Assembly: GCF_000471905.2 (NCBI RefSeq) | Contig: NW_006500347.1 | Span: 2,392,680 to 2,456,679, forward strand | DNA: 64,000 nt | Direction: 5' to 3' | DNA from: Amborella trichopoda | Taxonomy: Eukaryota; Streptophyta; Magnoliopsida; Amborellales; Amborellaceae | The notes under the pieces: generated by a model | What the model was told of the DNA's origin: nothing | The model's database searches: none | What the model saw: the letters and a program-made list of their open reading frames with translations, nothing else | Position numbers and translations under genes: made by a program | Part shown: positions 34,948 to 46,700 of the stretch, piece by piece | Numbering within the stretch: position 1 is the first letter of the stretch | Layout of the letters: each line of letters starts with the position of its first letter

Positions 34948-35189
34948 ACTGGGGTTTTCATTTTTTCATTTTTTATTTTTTAGGAGCTTAAATTTAGGTT
35001 TAGGGTGATTTGGATTTCTAGTTTTCTTTTAGGGTATTTGTGTCTTTTTTTGTGTTAGGGAATTGAGGGGTATAATTGAAAATTTAATTTTTTTTAGGAA
35101 ATGAGGGGTTAAGATCTTAAAATTTAATGTTGATTACAGCTTCTTGAGCAGTTTAGGTTTTAGTTTTTAGGTTTTTTTTTTCCTTTCTA

Positions 35190-38100
35190 TCATCATCATC
35201 ATCATCATAGCCTTTCTCAATTAATTGGAGTCGGCTACATGAATCCTGGTCTACCATTATGCTCTATTAAAGACTATACCTTCAATGAGGCTATAACTCC
35301 CTATATCTTTGTGAACTACTTCCAACTACGTCCTTTTGGGCCTACCTTTTGCTCTTTTCAGTCCTTCCACTTGAACTAACTCGCACCTCTTAACAAGTGT
35401 TGTACTTAGTCGGCGCTACACATGGCCAGCCCACCTAAGTGCGCTCGCTCTCATCTCATCACCTATTGGTGCCATACCTAAATTCTCCCGAATGGATTCA
35501 TTTCAAATTTTATCCCTTCTTGTCTTGGCACCCATCCATCTCAACATCATCATTTCCACTACACTCATTCTACGAATATATATATTTTTATTCGCCCAAC
35601 ATTCCTCCTCATAAAGCAAAGCTGGTCTCATAGCTGTCCTATAGAACTTGTCCTTCAACTTCATTGGTATATGGGATCACATAAAATTGTAGTTGCACAT
35701 CTCCAGCCCGCCCACCTCTAATTTTGTGTGCGACATCTTCCTCAATCTCTTATTTTTTTGGATTATCGACCCAAGATATCGAAAGTGTGGTCTTTTTTGT
35801 ACTTCTTGACTGTCAATCTTAACTATTTCCTTGTCTCTACTCCCCTATTATTTCTAAACTTGCATTCCATGTACTCTGTCTTAGTCCGGTTAATTTTAAA
35901 ACCTTTTGGATTCTAGAGCATTCCTCCAAAGTTCGAACTTTGTGTTGACGCTGTTTCGAGTCTCATCGATTAAAACTATGTCATTTGCAAACAACTTGCA
36001 CCACGGTACCTCATCCTGTAGGTGCCTAGTTAAGTTGTCCATAACTAAGACAAAGAGGTACGGGCTCAATGCTGACCCTTGATGTAGACCTATTGTCACT
36101 GAAAACTCACTTGTATCTCCACTAGTTGTTCATACACTAGTTAGCACTTCATCGTATATATCTCTTACCAAGTCGATCTCTAGATCAATAAAGACCATGT
36201 GAAGGTCTTTTCCCTTTGCCCTAAACTTCTCAACCAATTGCCTTAAGTAAAAAAATACCTCAGTTGTTGACCTTCTTGGCATAAAACCAAATTAGCTTTC
36301 AGATGTACACGTTTCATGCCTTAGTCATTGATCCACTCTCTCCCAGAGCTTCATAGTATGGCTCATAAGCTTGATCCCTCAATAGTTCGCACAATTTTGT
36401 ATCTCTCTTTTGTTACTGTAAATAGGTACCACAATACTTTTCCTCCATTCTTCTGCCATTTTCTTTGTTCTCAACACCTTCTTGAGCAGCTTCGTCAGCT
36501 AGTCAATGCCAATCTCCCCCATGCACTTCCAAACCTCTATCGAGATACCATCTTGTCCTAAAGTCTTTCTTACCTTCATCCTTTCAAAGCTTCTTTTATT
36601 TCCGACATCTTAATCCTATGAATGTATTTATGACCTCCGCCCTCATTTGTACCAATAGTTCCTTCTACCACTATGTTCCCATTGTGTTTGTGATTTAATA
36701 ATTTTTGAAAATAAACTCTCCACCTTTCATTGACCTCATCATCCTTCACCAAGACCCTTTGATCATCGCTCTTAATACATTTAATATGGTTTAGATCCCT
36801 ACACTTTTTTTCTCCTATTTTTGCTAATTTGAAGACATCTTTTTTACCTTTTCTTGTTCCCAGTTTATTGTATAGATTTTCATATGCCTTAAGTGTAGTT
36901 TTACTTACTATTTGTTTAGCGTTTTGCTTAGCATTTTTATATTCTTCCAAGTTTTGATCATTTCTATTACACTGCTAAGTTTTATAACATGATCGTTTTT
37001 CGCTAATAGCCTTTTGAACCTCATCACTGCACCACCTAGCTTCCTTATTGGGTTTTCTTTTCCCTCTAGATTGTCCTAAAACTTCTTTTGCTACTTTCTT
37101 GATACGGTCAGCTATCTCATTCCATATTACATTGACATCATGTTCAGAGTTTCATTTTCCTTCTTCGACTAATTTATTCCTAAATAAGTTTATGTTCTCA
37201 TTTTTTACTTTCACCCGTTCTCTTCCATGTCTTGATGCAGACGTCCATAACCATGAGCCTATGTTGGGTAGTCAAACTCTATCTTGGGATAACCTTGCAG
37301 TCTTTACATGATGATCGATCTACCTTCTTAACTAGGAAGAGGTCTATCTGGCGTTTATGTGATCTACTTTTATAGGTTATTAAACGTTCATCCCGTTTTT
37401 TAATGTAGGTGTTTGCTATTGCTAGGTTGTAGGCCATAACAAAGTCTAAAATAGTCTCACTCCTCTCATTTCTTTTTCCAAACCCTTATCCCCTATTTAG
37501 CCCTTCATATTTTCTACTATCCTTCCCTACATGGCCATCTAAGTTCCCTCCTGAAAAGGTCCTCTCTTCATTTGGTATGTCTGAGACTATTCTATCAATG
37601 CCCTCCTAAAATTGTCTCGTAATTCTATCATCTAATGCTACTTGTGGTGCATAAACACTAATTACATTAATTATCTTTCTTTAATACAAGTTTATTTGAC
37701 ATTAACTACTTTATCTTTTAAATCTTTGTCTACTATTATGCCTACGCTATTTTTATTATTATCCTTTCCTGTATACTAAAGTTTATACCAATCTATTTCT
37801 TTAGTTTTTTTCCTTTCCATTTAGTTCTTGTAGATGGACTATGTTTACTCTCCTTCATCTCTTGGTATCCACTAACTCCATACTCTTACTTATAGGCATT
37901 TCTACATTCCATGTGGCTAGACGAATCCTATTCTCTTGGACTAGCTTCTTTACCCACGCTTGTCCAAGATGTCGTGAGAACTTTTGCCTATTGTTCACCA
38001 CAAACAGGCAGCGCTACAATACGTCGCTTCTGGAGAACGCCCTAGCCCTAGCTAATCCTTTATCATTTCTCGTCATACTCGAGGTTCTGGTTCATTCTTT

Positions 38101-38290
38101 GACTGCTCTGCTCCTGAAAAAATAAAGAGACTTGTAGCGCCCCGCTTATGAGAAACACCCTAGTTACCCCTTGCTTATTTTTCACTGTACCCGGGTTTCG
38201 GTACAACGCGTTGCTTCTGAGGAACGCCCTAGCATAAGTAGATACTGTAGGTTCAGGATTTATGATAAGTTTTGGCAAAATTTTACGTTG
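35190..38290 (-). mobile_element. RTE-type LINE (endonuclease and RT remnants)
   Basis: Minus-strand remnants of a plant RTE LINE. The 5' part (about 37960-37050) matches the endonuclease region in broken frames. 36950-36576 encodes the EN-RT linker (EEYKNAKQNAKQIVSKTTLK, YNKLGTRKGKKDVFKLAK, VLVKDDEVNERWRVYFQKLL). 36099-35896 encodes RT motifs GLHQGSALSPYLFVLVMDNL and CKLFANDIVLIDETRNSVN; the catalytic ADD-type motif reads AND. Finger-like C-terminal remains continue to about 35240. The 3' end is a trinucleotide tail (ATG)n read on the minus strand at 35190-35210, characteristic of RTE. Many stops. Confidence 0.78.
38012..38233. repeat. Three degenerate copies of a GCTTCTGAGGAACGCCCTA unit
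   Basis: ACGTCGCTTCTGGAGAACGCC (38017), GCCCCGCTTATGAGAAACACC (38136) and GCGTTGCTTCTGAGGAACGCC (38207) are spaced 119 and 71 bp at the 5' end of the LINE. They may be promoter-like LINE 5' repeats. Confidence 0.5.
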
Positions 38291-38620
38291 GCTGCCTACC
38301 TAACACAACACCCTTTTACCCAGCATGGGACGAGTTTAAAGGAAAGTTTAAGGGCATCACTCTTCTTATTCTATGCTAAGGTCAAGAGGATGCATGTGGA
38401 AAAATGGCCCAAACAAAATGTTCCTACCAACAAAAAATGGCTGGAGGCGAACATGTATGATGTTATCCTTTAGGTTGATGATAGAAGATTTTTTGATATA
38501 CACAAGAAGCGGATAGACGAGGAGGTGATCCTAGGCACCTATGCTGTAATTTTGCTTCTCATGGTTCTTGTCTCTGTTGTGCACACTTTTGATTGAGTTG
38601 TAAAGGATGAGATTGCAATT
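38270..38620 (+). pseudogene. Unidentified host-like gene fragment
   Basis: On the plus strand, opposite to the LINE, a protein-like run reads YPAWDEFKGKFKGIT, shifts frame, then AKVKRMHVEKWPKQNVPTNK and KWLEANMYDVIL, an in-frame TAG, then VDDRRFFDIHKKRIDEEVIL. The composition and continuity look like a conserved soluble protein and not a transposon. I cannot assign a family. The frameshift and stop mark it as a pseudogene. No introns are visible, which would fit a retrocopy. Confidence 0.4.
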
Positions 38621-39115
38621 GAATTGTGATTTTGTACATGTAAGTATTTAATGAAATTGCATAAGAATTATATGTTCTGAATTTTTCATATGTAAAAGTT
38701 GTGTTGTATGCAAGCAATCTCATTGTATCTAAATGATGTTTCGCTTTTTTTATGAGAATCAATCCTACTACTAAAAACATGTTGAGGCCGTTTTAAGATG
38801 TATATGATGTTTTTCATTGGTGTTAATCAAAGAATTAAGTGATTGTAACAATGAGATATGGCATTACATTTATAAAAAGGTGCAAAAGCAAAAGTGTATA
38901 TACGTATCTAGCATAAAATTTTTAAGTGTTGTATATCAAGCGACCGGTATCTACATCTAACAAATTTTTTTTTTCCTTCTATAAATGTGTAATTGTTGAA
39001 CGAGAAATATAGAAGAGAAGAATTTATGGGTCTTATGAAAGACTTTTCAAAGTAGACTTCCCTGCAGATCCTGAGAGGGCATTAATATTTCAATCCCCTT
39101 TTTTTTTTCTATGCT

Positions 39116-39782
39116 TTTGGTTTATTTATTTTTTCGTATCCCACCTCCCTACATCAAATAGTACCAGCGCTTCAAAATATCCATCCATCATGATGCTGCC
39201 AAGGCTTGCTCTTTCAATTGAGGTCATATTGTTGCAACATAAAGGTTGTGAAACAACAAAGTAAAAAGGGCATAAATCAAGCCTTGGAAGATATACTTGT
39301 GGAAATTGGTGAAATTGGAGGTGAGATCGGGGAACTTTGAGGAGATATCGGCAAAATAAATCAACAATTGCGACATTAGAAATATCAATTGTCAAGAAGA
39401 GGTTGCTCGCAATCTATAGATCTGGCACCAAATCTCACCCTAGGGATTAATCGAGCTCCACTACCTACTCCTATGGTCGATTCCATACGTAATGAGCAAT
39501 TTTTGAAGCAAGAACCATGCCTTAAGGAATGTCAACATGATTGCTGTATCGAGGCCAATCTTCCGGAATTTCACAAGGAGCTTGAAAGAGAAATCGAAGC
39601 TATGTTTGACATCCCAATCTTTCACTACAAGTTGTAGATTAAGTATTTGATTAATTGGTTCATAGAAGAAGACAAAGTACCTGGGCAAATGGTGCAACTT
39701 CATCACCAACCATTGAAATGGCTTTTGAAGGTTGCAATGAACACAATAATCTCGAGGTTGAGCTTCTCCCAACCCCAACACA
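39116..39782 (+). other. Internal region of the small LTR element
   Basis: Contains an 82-codon open frame (39389-39637). Its DLAPNLTLGINRAPLPTP and EANLPEFHKELE segments weakly resemble the start of a Ty3/gypsy-type gag, and similar sequence continues after the stop (INWFIEEDKVPGQMVQL). The identification is tentative. Confidence 0.35.
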
Positions 39783-40154
39783 ATGATGTAATTAAGGTTT
39801 TTATTTTTATTTTTATTTTGTAGGAGTTTGAAATTTAGGCTCGGGATTATTTGGGTTTCTAGTTTTCTTTTAGGGTATATGTGTCTTTCTATGCTATAGA
39901 GAATTGATGGTTGGAATTGAAAGTTAATTTTTAAGGGATGAATGATTAGGATTTAATATTTGATTTAGGGTTTCGTAGGGGGCAAGGTCTATTGTTTTTT
40001 ACTTTTCTTTCCCTTTTGTAAATATGCAAGTGTTGAACAAAAAACGTCGAAGAAAAGAATTTGTTTTGGATCTTATAAAAAAAGATCTTTTTGGGATAGA
40101 CTTCCTTGCAGACCCCGAGAGATGATATAATCTTTCAATCCTTTATTTTTATTA

Positions 40155-40970
40155 GTGTTTTAGAACCCAGTAATTTTCAACTGGGGTCGTCGATCTGAAT
40201 GTCGATTCAATCGGGACCGAAGATGTTCTGGAATCCCACGATGCAAGATAACGAATGTCAACTTTTATTTTGGCATGTAACCCCTCCCACGTACAGGATG
40301 AGTGGAAGATGTAGACATGAGGGTGCATCCCTAGTGTGAGGATACACCCAAGTGGATCATACCCCCTTCATGTTTGACTTAAAGTTACTACATAAAAGGA
40401 GGTGGGGGAGGTGTTGCACCTCTTCATGAGGAGGTTACCCTCTCATGAATGACATACACCATGCAGCATAAATGTGCCCATTCATGAGGAGATTACTCCT
40501 ACATGAATGGGATGACCCTTTCTCTCATTATAAAAGGGGGAGAGGTAGAGGTCTCTACACATAACAACACATATGACAAATATGTGAGAGGTGTGAGAGC
40601 TCATCTTGAGAGAGTGAGAATGTGAGAAAGTGAGAGAGAGAGTACAATCCCTTTCCATTTGAGTTTTAAGAAAAGAATTAACCTTAAGAGATAGAGTTGT
40701 GCGCGAGAGTTGAGCTTGGACTGCTCCTCATACCACATTTATTGGAGTATTCGTGAACTTCTACCTCGCCCAGTATTTACGGTGCCGAACAGATTTCGTC
40801 AACTCTAGTAGTAATCGGATGTGCCTAGTGAGTTGATTATTCCTCTCTACATTCATTTACTAAATCTGTTTTACGAGCACTTAGGTATGATACTCGATTC
40901 CTAGTTGATTATTTTACTTCCGCTTCGGCCATTGGATCGTTATTTCTAGCGTTGACACTTTTTTATTTTG
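40155..40970 (+). promoter_or_regulatory. LTR-like promoter segment
   Basis: Contains direct repeats around TTCATGAGGAGRTTAC (40425-40500), a TATAAAA at 40529-40535, and then a GAGAGTGAGAATGTGAG-rich leader. This is the architecture of a plant LTR U3-R-U5. It runs into TTTTATTTTGCAG, the acceptor of the ABCG exon at 40974. No second copy is present, so it may be a solo LTR or a remnant inserted in the ABCG intron. Confidence 0.4.
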
Positions 40971-40973
40971 CAG

Positions 40974-41090
40974 GAAATGAAAGCTCAAGGTGTGGCAGAA
41001 GCTCAGCTAGAACTCCTGAAGGGTGTGAATGGGGCGTTTAGTCAAGGAGTTCTCAGTGCTTTGATGGGTGTTACTGCTTTGAAGATCGGA
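40974..41090 (+). pseudogene. PDR-type ABCG transporter fragment, start of NBD2
   Basis: After a TTTTGCAG acceptor the exon reads EMKAQGVAEAQLELLKGVNG, then AFSQGVLSALMGVTA. This corresponds to the segment just before the second Walker A of full-size ABCG transporters, usually ALMGVSGAGKTTL. Homology stops just before the GxGKT loop. The family, strand and exon order match the remains at 15655-16500, so both may come from one gene. Confidence 0.72.
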
Positions 41091-42210
41091 CTTTTTTTTT
41101 CTTTTGCTTTCCCAAAAACTCCATAACCAATATTCCACGGTGTGAATTTATAATTGAAAACATTATCTCTCCCTTAAATCTGAATGTGAAATCATTCTCA
41201 ATCCACATTATTCGTTCTCACAATCTCTCATCCATTTGTCGACTCCTATTTTAATGCTTTCCAATAAATTCTATAGCCAATAATCCACTGCGTAAAATTC
41301 TTGCAAGTTCAATAGTGACATAGAGAAAATCTTGAAAATTTATTCCACAACGTAAATTTCTAATCGAAAACTTTGCAAGTTAATTAGTGAGAGAGAGAGA
41401 AAATCATGAAAATTTAACTACCATCAGTTCATCAAATTCCTCATTTCTCATAGAGCATTCAATTGCCCACTATCAATATCTATATATTTTTAATCGTTAA
41501 GGGTAGTGATAGAGATTGAAATTCCCCTTAATTTATAGCACGTATTAAATAAGGACAGTTGTAAACGTTTGGGTCTTTGGGATATCAAGACAGTGAATAT
41601 TCAAATTTTAAAAAAACCCAATAATCGCATTACTAACATTTCATATATTTGAATTATATATTATCCTGATATGTATATGTTTCATTATTCCCATATATCT
41701 CAGAATTAATTTAGATTCAATATTTTTTATTGTTTGGTTGATAAAATAAGAATATATATAAAACTAACATTATCCTGAGCATATTAACAAATATTTGTCA
41801 GCTATAGCTAAGTTTTCAAGCTATGCTTGTAATAGTGATCACAAGGACTAACAATGTTAAAAAACTTTGGATGTTCATCTAAACATTGAGAGAGACATAA
41901 GAGCATCAATCTAGGGAGAGATACACAAAGACATAACCCAAACATCAACATCCTGCCATAGTCAATTTGCATAAAAGAGTTATACTTTCATTGTCATTGC
42001 TACATTTCACAAAGCTATAATTTACATAAAAAAAAGTTTTACTTTCGTTGTCCCTGCTGCATTTCACAAAGCTACATCGCAACCCGAAAGCCCATCGACA
42101 ATATCTTACATCGCAAAAAAGAAAAGAAAAAAAGAAACAAAAGCAAAAAGCAAAAACAATAAATTAAAATACTAAAAAAAAGATAAAAATCTAAAAAAAA
42201 TAATATAAGG
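41091..42210. other. Gene-free AT-rich stretch before the gap
   Basis: Contains three loosely similar copies of a CCAATAWTCCACNRYGTRAA-type segment (about 41127, 41277, 41340), and an A-rich low-complexity run (about 42110-42210) that abuts the assembly gap. No gene. Confidence 0.4.
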
Positions 42211-42230
42211 NNNNNNNNNNNNNNNNNNNN
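42211..42230. other. Assembly gap (20 N)
   Basis: Twenty N between A-rich and T-rich low-complexity DNA. The true length is unknown. Confidence 0.99.
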
Positions 42231-42547
42231 TATGCTTTTTTTTAAGATTATTTATATTTTACTATTAGTTTTATGTTATTACATTGGTACTCATTATTTT
42301 TCTAATGAACAAATTGCCTTTTTCCAGATTTTCAAATGCTATTTTAAAACTTTTGGATGTTGAACAACCAAAAAATTACATTTTAGCGTCCCCCAACATT
42401 TTCAAATTTTGAAAATCGGAAATTTATCTGACAATTGAATTTTTAAATATTCCATTAACAAATTGTAATAAAGATATTGACTAATTATTTTGCAAGTTGA
42501 AAAGATATTGATGCAATTGTAAAATAAATCATAACATTAAAGAAAGA

Positions 42548-42875
42548 TGAAGTTTCTATAAGGCCTAGGCTCTATGAAAACAAAATAAAGCCTCACCTGG
42601 ACCTTTGTTTAGAAAGTACTCGACTGGCTCTAAAATCAATTTCTAATACCAACAATAAAATTTGAAATTAAAAAAAATGGAAGGATCTATGAAAACTTAT
42701 TTCTAGGGCAAAATAGACCGCATAAATTATTTGCTGCAAGATACACTATTTTAGAGCTTTAAATCCTATTTTTTTTTAAAACCATAGTGTTCGAGCCGAG
42801 ATGATCGATAGAGATGGTTTTTTGAATACTTCAATAGCAATTTCAATGAATTATGAGGTGAGGCTTTATTTATAT
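42548..42875. mobile_element. MITE, AAAGCCTCACCT type
   Basis: Inverted ends AAAATAAAGCCTCACCT (about 42583-42599) and AGGTGAGGCTTTATTT (42856-42871), with outer GGCCTAGGCTCTATGAAAAC at left. The interior has CCGAGATGATCGAT. The same family is at 58104 and 58486. Non-coding. Confidence 0.6.
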
Positions 42876-43744
42876 TTATAGTGCTGCAGCATTTCCCTCG
42901 CTTCATAATGTAGAAGTCGATAGGAGATTTGACAGATATATTCGCACCGAAAGGGGCGGTTCAAAGTTCCTGCGTTCATTTGCTCGAGTAACACAATTTA
43001 TTCAATTACGTTATACCATTAATCTTTCCTCTATTCTTAAAATCAATCCAATGCCATGTTTCTGTAGGATCTATAGTTTCCCCACCATTGGGTTTCTTGA
43101 TCGATTTAGTTCCTAATGGAATTCTAGGGCTTAGAAACGTTGGATTCAGTTTAGGGTTTTCCCCTGCTTCAAAGAACGACTATCTGTTTAGCGGAATTTG
43201 ATTGTCTTGCATACATGGAGGAAAACTTGATCTTTTTTCCTTTGGATATTTGCATGGAAGGAAAACTGGGTTTTCTTTAAATATCAGAGAATTCAAGCGA
43301 AATTCTTATCCATGTTCAAATTACTGCAATAAATGGTTTTCAATCACAAGAAAACAAGGGATCATTGATGACTATTATTATCAGGTTTACTGATACAATG
43401 CAATTGATTGTAGCTCACAGATTTATATAGTATAGGAGTCATAAAGTATTTGCAAAGCAATTGTTTCTCATTAAAAAGAAAAACTTTCAAAAGCACAAGA
43501 ATTGTGGAAGTGCACAAGAAGCTAAATTTTGCAATTTAATTGATTGGTTTTGTTCTTGCTCGATTATTATTATTATTGTTATTATTTTCTTTTTTTCTGT
43601 GGTTAGATGATGGATTAAATTTCACGTTCATTTATGATCTGTTAAATTTGGTACATGTTTATAATCAAAATTACTAATTCATTTGCTTTATGGTTTATTT
43701 ATTTATTGTTGTAGGGACAAGTCCATTGCTAAATTTTAGATTTG
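42876..43744 (+). promoter_or_regulatory. Promoter and 5' leader of MED21
   Basis: The unique-looking sequence precedes the MED21 start. A TTGTTGTAG acceptor-like site lies at 43707-43714, 31 nt before the ATG, so a leader intron is likely, with the non-coding first exon somewhere in 42950-43395. No TATA was chosen with confidence. Confidence 0.4.
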
Positions 43745-46700
43745 ATGGACATCATCACCCAGTTGCAAGAGCAAGTCAATACAATTGCAGAAACTGCTTT
43801 CAATACCTTTGGAACTCTTCAAAGAGATGCCCCACCTGTTCGCCTTTCTCCGAATTATCCAGAGCCCCCTGCAAAACCAGTGGAGGATGCAGCCAATGTT
43901 GCAGAGCAACCCAAGATTATGAGTGCTGCATTGGTTCGAGCAGCCAAGCAGGTCCCTTCTATCTTTTAAAAAGAACTTGTTAATTTATTTAGCTGGCCTT
44001 TTCATGGATGTTGTTTTATCCATGATTCTCTCTGTTTTATTTATTTATTTTGGTTGCAGATGAAGGCCTTATTTTCAAGTGAGATACCCAATTTGCGCTA
44101 TTTCATTTGAAAATTAACGGTTTTAGATGTGTCAGACTTGCAAAAGGCTTGATGTATGCTTTCTTTAGACACCTGTGAATCGGTGCAAGTGTTCACAATG
44201 TGAGAGGAAGAACACTAAAAAATGCTATTAAGAGAATAAAACATGCATATGATATATTGAGAAAATCGTAATTAGTCCTTGGTAACACTTCCCCTATACT
44301 GCGAGCCATGTTTGACATATGGATATCTTGCTTTCGAGAAATTCTAGGCTTGGTTATGGCCAGGGCCGTAATGAAGCCTCTTGGAATTTAGTAATCTAGG
44401 GAGGCATAATATAGTTTTATCCCCCCCCCTCCCCTTCTCTCTCTCTGTCTCTCTCTCTTTTGGCAACTTACTATTTGCTTTATGAAAATGAGCTCCATAT
44501 CAAGGATTATTTGTTGTGCGTCTATTAGTCTAGCTGCCTTTGATGCCAAAATCATCTTCCTTGCCCTTTTGATTTACTTTGCTGTCACTTTCTCAAGCTT
44601 AACTTTTGAGGATGTCATGCACTGGAATACCATTTATGGCCTTAATGAAAAGCCAATCAGCCTTCAGGAACTCCTTTTCCGTTATTATTTGCAAATAACA
44701 TAAGAGATTAAAGAAGACAGATGTTGTATTTTCATCTGCAAGGAAACTTACTTTTTAGCCTAGCTATTCATCCTCATGCTCAACTGAAGAATAAATCTTC
44801 AACACTCAGTTATTCAGGGTTGCATATAACTCCAAACATCAATCAAATTACTTGACATGCTACATGTTCACTAGAACAAACAATATATTTGAAACTTCAC
44901 AAAATTTCATCTGTAAATTAAAAGTTGCCATGCATTACCTTTTATTTTACTTCTTTTGAATGTTAACTTAGAGCCAGTTCTCTGCGTTGCCTGTGTTTGG
45001 CATTTTTCTTTATAGGGTTAAATGTTTATTAATATGTGACCGTACAAAATTTGTACTTAGGAAGAATTCTGTTCCGATATAGTTTTTTCTCAATGCTTCC
45101 TAGGTGTTTTTAAGAGAAAATCATAAATCATCCCAACTCTCTGTCCTAGGTGTTTCTCATGGGCCGTTATGGTCAATGAGGTTGTGGTTAGTAAGTACAA
45201 CTTTCTGGTGCAAACTTTCTTAATTCTAGTCTCCCACTATTTAGTTCTTATAAAGCAAGGTTTAAAACTTTACTTACTTCGATACATGACCTATTTCCTA
45301 ACAAAATCAAATTGTAGAGTCCTTGATTAGTTTTTATAAGCAGTAACTTTTAGAGGAGAGAGTCTCGATTTGAATTGTCTATGACCAAATTTTTTCTTTT
45401 CTTTTGGGTATTTTGTATTTGTTTACAAGATTTGGATGAGTGTTGAAGGGACTCTGAAAGGAGGGAAATATGGTTTGTTAGCATTCATTGTTTCAAAAAG
45501 AGCTAGGCGGCACCTAGGCGGGCCGGGGGGGGGGGGGGGGGGGTCCAGTTCACTTAGCACCTAGGTAGGCGCCCAGAACCTGGGCGACCCAGTAGAAAGA
45601 AAAAAATTGTGCGATTTTTCTCTCTCTAAAATAGGCTATAATAAGTTTTGGGTTTCAAATGAACCTAAAACCCACAATTGTTCCCCTTTAGTATTAAAAA
45701 AAGGATAAAAAAATGCCCTCAACAAATGACATTTCCACCCCTGGGCGGGGTGTAAGCGGCCGCCTCGGTAGGCGCCCAGGGATATCCAAATAATTTTACC
45801 ACATCACCCAGGCCTTCTGGATCGCCTAGGCATTGGGTGGTCCGCTTTTTAAATCACTGTTAACATTAGTTAATCGTTTGGAAAATTTATCAAAAAGCCT
45901 AAAATATCAACTATTAAACATTTTGCCCATTTTCAACTATGCCAATACATTATTATGTGTCTTTTTGATGGACCTTTTGAAATTAAAACAAACGATATGG
46001 GTAAAATGTTAAATAGTTAATCTGTGAGTTGTAATTTGATATGTTTCCATATTTTTTTTAATGTCTAGGAAAGGTGTGAATAGAGTTTAGTACATACAGA
46101 CTTGGTTATTTTATAGCTAATATGACGTACATCTTTTGTGATTAATGAAATTTAGTTTTTTTTCTTTTTTTCTTTTTAAGTGTTGATTAATGAAATTTAT
46201 TTACCAATCAATAAAAGAACCAAAAAAAAAGAAAAAGAAAAATGATTTGTTGAGGACAAATTATTCCCCATTCATAAACTGGACTTGTAAACCAAGTTGA
46301 CCTAGGCAAGTCTTCAATCTCTCTCCTGAGATTTCAAATATCATAGACACTCATGCAAAGTGACCGAACGGTTCGGCACAATTGACCTACTAACAGATTT
46401 CGTTGACCCCTATCAAGCCAATCGCATTTTTGCGTTCTAGTTTTGTTGAAATTGCTAGTTGTATGAGAGACAGGGATGATGGTGCTAAGGAAAGCCCTTT
46501 CACAACCATAAGTAACATAAGTTGCAAAGCAAGGCTATAACACACACATACTCGTCAAGATCATTTGATAGGATATGATCACTCAGGTCCAGCAGAGACC
46601 TAAATAGAAAATGTTGGGATAGCAGATGGGAAATAATCATTGGCGCAAGAGTTCATGTAGTTTACTACCATTTAGGAATAAAGAAACCAGCTCTATGTCA

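Larger units (their letters stand above)
34948..40150 (+). mobile_element. Small LTR-type element interrupted by a LINE
   Basis: Direct repeats of about 370-390 bp act as LTR-like ends. The left copy is split into 34948-35189 and 38965-39115 by a 3.8-kb insertion; the right copy is 39783-40150. Shared landmarks in order: GGTTTYTAGTTTTCTTTTAGGG / GTATxTGTGTCTTT, GTTGAACRARAAA, AAGAATTTRT and TAGACTTCCYTGCAGA. Both start TGATG. The internal region is only about 670 bp and encodes no RT, so the element is non-autonomous. Primer-binding site and polypurine tract were not clear. Confidence 0.6.

Noticed and set aside
44060..44110. Second MED21 exon close to exon 1 (acceptor GCAG before ATGAAGGCC)
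   Set aside because: The following sequence does not encode the expected continuation, which is found at 56641 in the correct phase.
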